A DNA stretch of 64,000 bases from Oceanobacillus halotolerans (GTDB taxonomy: Bacteria; Bacillota; Bacilli; Bacillales; Amphibacillaceae): the NCBI RefSeq assembly GCF_010993955.1, contig NZ_WIXL01000005.1, positions 124,001 through 188,000 of the forward strand, written 5' to 3'. A program made the translations under genes and the position numbers. The notes beneath the pieces are model-generated. The model had not been told where the DNA came from. It made no database searches and was given only the letters and a program-made list of their open reading frames with translations. Positions 63,103 through 64,000 of the stretch are shown here, piece after piece. The number at the start of each line of letters is the position of its first letter. Position 1 is the stretch's first letter.

Positions 63103-64000
63103 ATGGCGCTTAATGTTGCGCAAAAATTAATTAAAGACCATTTAGTATCTGGCACGATGGAACCTGGTGAAGAAATTGGTTTAAAAATTGACCAAACATT
63201 AACACAGGATGCTACTGGTACGATGGTCATGTTAGAACTAGAAGCAATGGGTTTAGATTATGCTAAAACAGAGGCTTCTGCACAGTATGTCGATCATAAC
63301 CTAATTCAAGTGGATAGTAAAAACCCTGATGATCATCTATTTCTAGAAAGTGCATCCAAACGTTTTGGACTTCACTTTAGCCGTCCAGGAAATGGGGTAA
63401 GCCATCCAGTTCACATGCAACGCCTTGCGAAACCAGGCAAAACATTACTAGGATCAGATTCCCACACATGTGCAAATGGTTGTATGGGAATGCTGGCAAT
63501 GGGTGCAGGTGGAATTGATGTTGCAATGGCGATAAGTGGTGAACCGGTTTATATTAAAATGCCACAAGTATTCGGTATCAAAGTGACCGGTAAATTACCA
63601 GACTGGGTAAGTGCGAAAGATGTTATTTTTGAATTACTACGACGCTATGATGTCAAAGGTGGCGTAGGAAAAATTATTGAGTTTTACGGTCCCGGTCTAA
63701 AGAATTTATCTGCAATGGACCGTCATGTAATTGCAAATATGGGTGCAGAACTTGGTGCAACGACAACTGTCTTCCCTTCTGATAACGAAATTAAGCGATT
63801 TTTAAGAACACAAGACCGTGAAGAAGATTGGACTGAATTAATAGCAGATCGAAATGCAGATTATGATCTACACGATGAAATTGACCTTTCCACTCTAGAA
63901 CCAATGGTTGCGAAACCGTCTAGTCCTGGTAATGTTGTTCCAGTAACAGAAATCGAAGGAACACCAATATATCAGTCTTATATTGGATCATCTGCTAACC
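63103..64000 (+). CDS. Aconitate hydratase (5' part, runs off the window)
   Basis: The first 299 codons of an aconitase-family gene; no stop in the window. AAAGGAGGAACTAAC precedes ATG. Conserved segments: EIGLKIDQTLTQDATGTM near 24-41, YVDHNLIQ near 62, SRPGNGVSHPVHMQR near 93, LLGSDSHTCANGCMGMLAMG near 115-134 and VKGGVGKIIEFYGPG near 185. The start and layout fit the shorter (about 640-residue) aconitase group seen in clostridia and some bacilli, not the 900-residue CitB type. The rest of the gene is needed to tell it from a homoaconitase-like enzyme. Confidence 0.88.
   Translation, partial: MALNVAQKLIKDHLVSGTMEPGEEIGLKIDQTLTQDATGTMVMLELEAMGLDYAKTEASAQYVDHNLIQVDSKNPDDHLFLESASKRFGLHFSRPGNGVSHPVHMQRLAKPGKTLLGSDSHTCANGCMGMLAMGAGGIDVAMAISGEPVYIKMPQVFGIKVTGKLPDWVSAKDVIFELLRRYDVKGGVGKIIEFYGPGLKNLSAMDRHVIANMGAELGATTTVFPSDNEIKRFLRTQDREEDWTELIADRNADYDLHDEIDLSTLEPMVAKPSSPGNVVPVTEIEGTPIYQSYIGSSAN

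Overview
The window is a chromosomal stretch of a low-GC, endospore-forming Bacillaceae member. Evidence: A+T-rich DNA, strong GGAGG ribosome sites with many TTG and GTG starts, sporulation genes (Spo0E-type phosphatase, SpoVAC/AD/AE, YhcN/YlaJ lipoprotein), and blocks of gene order shared with Bacillus subtilis. The abundant GC-rich interspersed repeats resemble what I remember from the Oceanobacillus/Virgibacillus group, but the genus is inference. I found no rRNA, tRNA, CRISPR array, phage module or intact transposase.

Layout. (1) 1-10 kb: pdhABCD (pyruvate dehydrogenase), the lipoprotein gene ykyA, peptide deformylase, RNA polymerase epsilon (rpoY), RNase J1 (rnjA) and the K+ gating subunit ktrC. 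This order matches B. subtilis. (2) 10-14 kb: a heterodimeric ABC exporter. (3) 14-19 kb: ykuV, ykuU, ykuS, dapL, dapH and darB, a trimmed version of the B. subtilis yku cluster with repeats at several junctions. (4) 19-25.7 kb: czrA-czcD (zinc efflux) behind a clear promoter-operator, an SDR pseudogene, ykuE, ykyB, an EamA transporter with an odd start codon, scdA behind an Fnr-like box, and an FbpB-like gene. (5) 26-36 kb: patA, a Spo0E-like gene, signal peptidase I, a zinc-ribbon/TPR membrane protein with an HtrA-like protease, a GGDEF/EAL protein and ktrD. The last two lie between inverted copies of a ~220 bp repeat. (6) 36-42 kb: ywpF, moaA, moeA, a 1 kb mosaic of repeats, a lipoprotein and an NfrA-like flavoprotein. 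(7) 43-47 kb: a seven-gene operon with the gene content of spoVA2mob, the accessory operon linked to very high spore heat resistance. (8) 47-64 kb: lipoprotein nuclease, RocB-like peptidase, quinone oxidoreductase, formate dehydrogenase with fdhD, glutamate dehydrogenase family, an unknown permease, thiT behind a TPP riboswitch, pepF, a DUF6884 protein, a YceI protein and the 5' part of an aconitase gene.

Connections. moaA and moeA make molybdopterin, which the formate dehydrogenase needs, and FdhD activates that enzyme. KtrC and KtrD form a K+ uptake system; together with DarB this puts three families known as c-di-AMP targets in one window. dapH and dapL supply diaminopimelate for the wall and spore cortex. 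czrA controls czcD.

The most interesting material is the spoVA2mob-like operon with three DUF1657-type domains, and the intergenic repeats: five families (A to E), one of which (E) folds into two hairpins with compensatory base changes between copies. Four small genes too short for ordinary ORF calling also have good ribosome sites.
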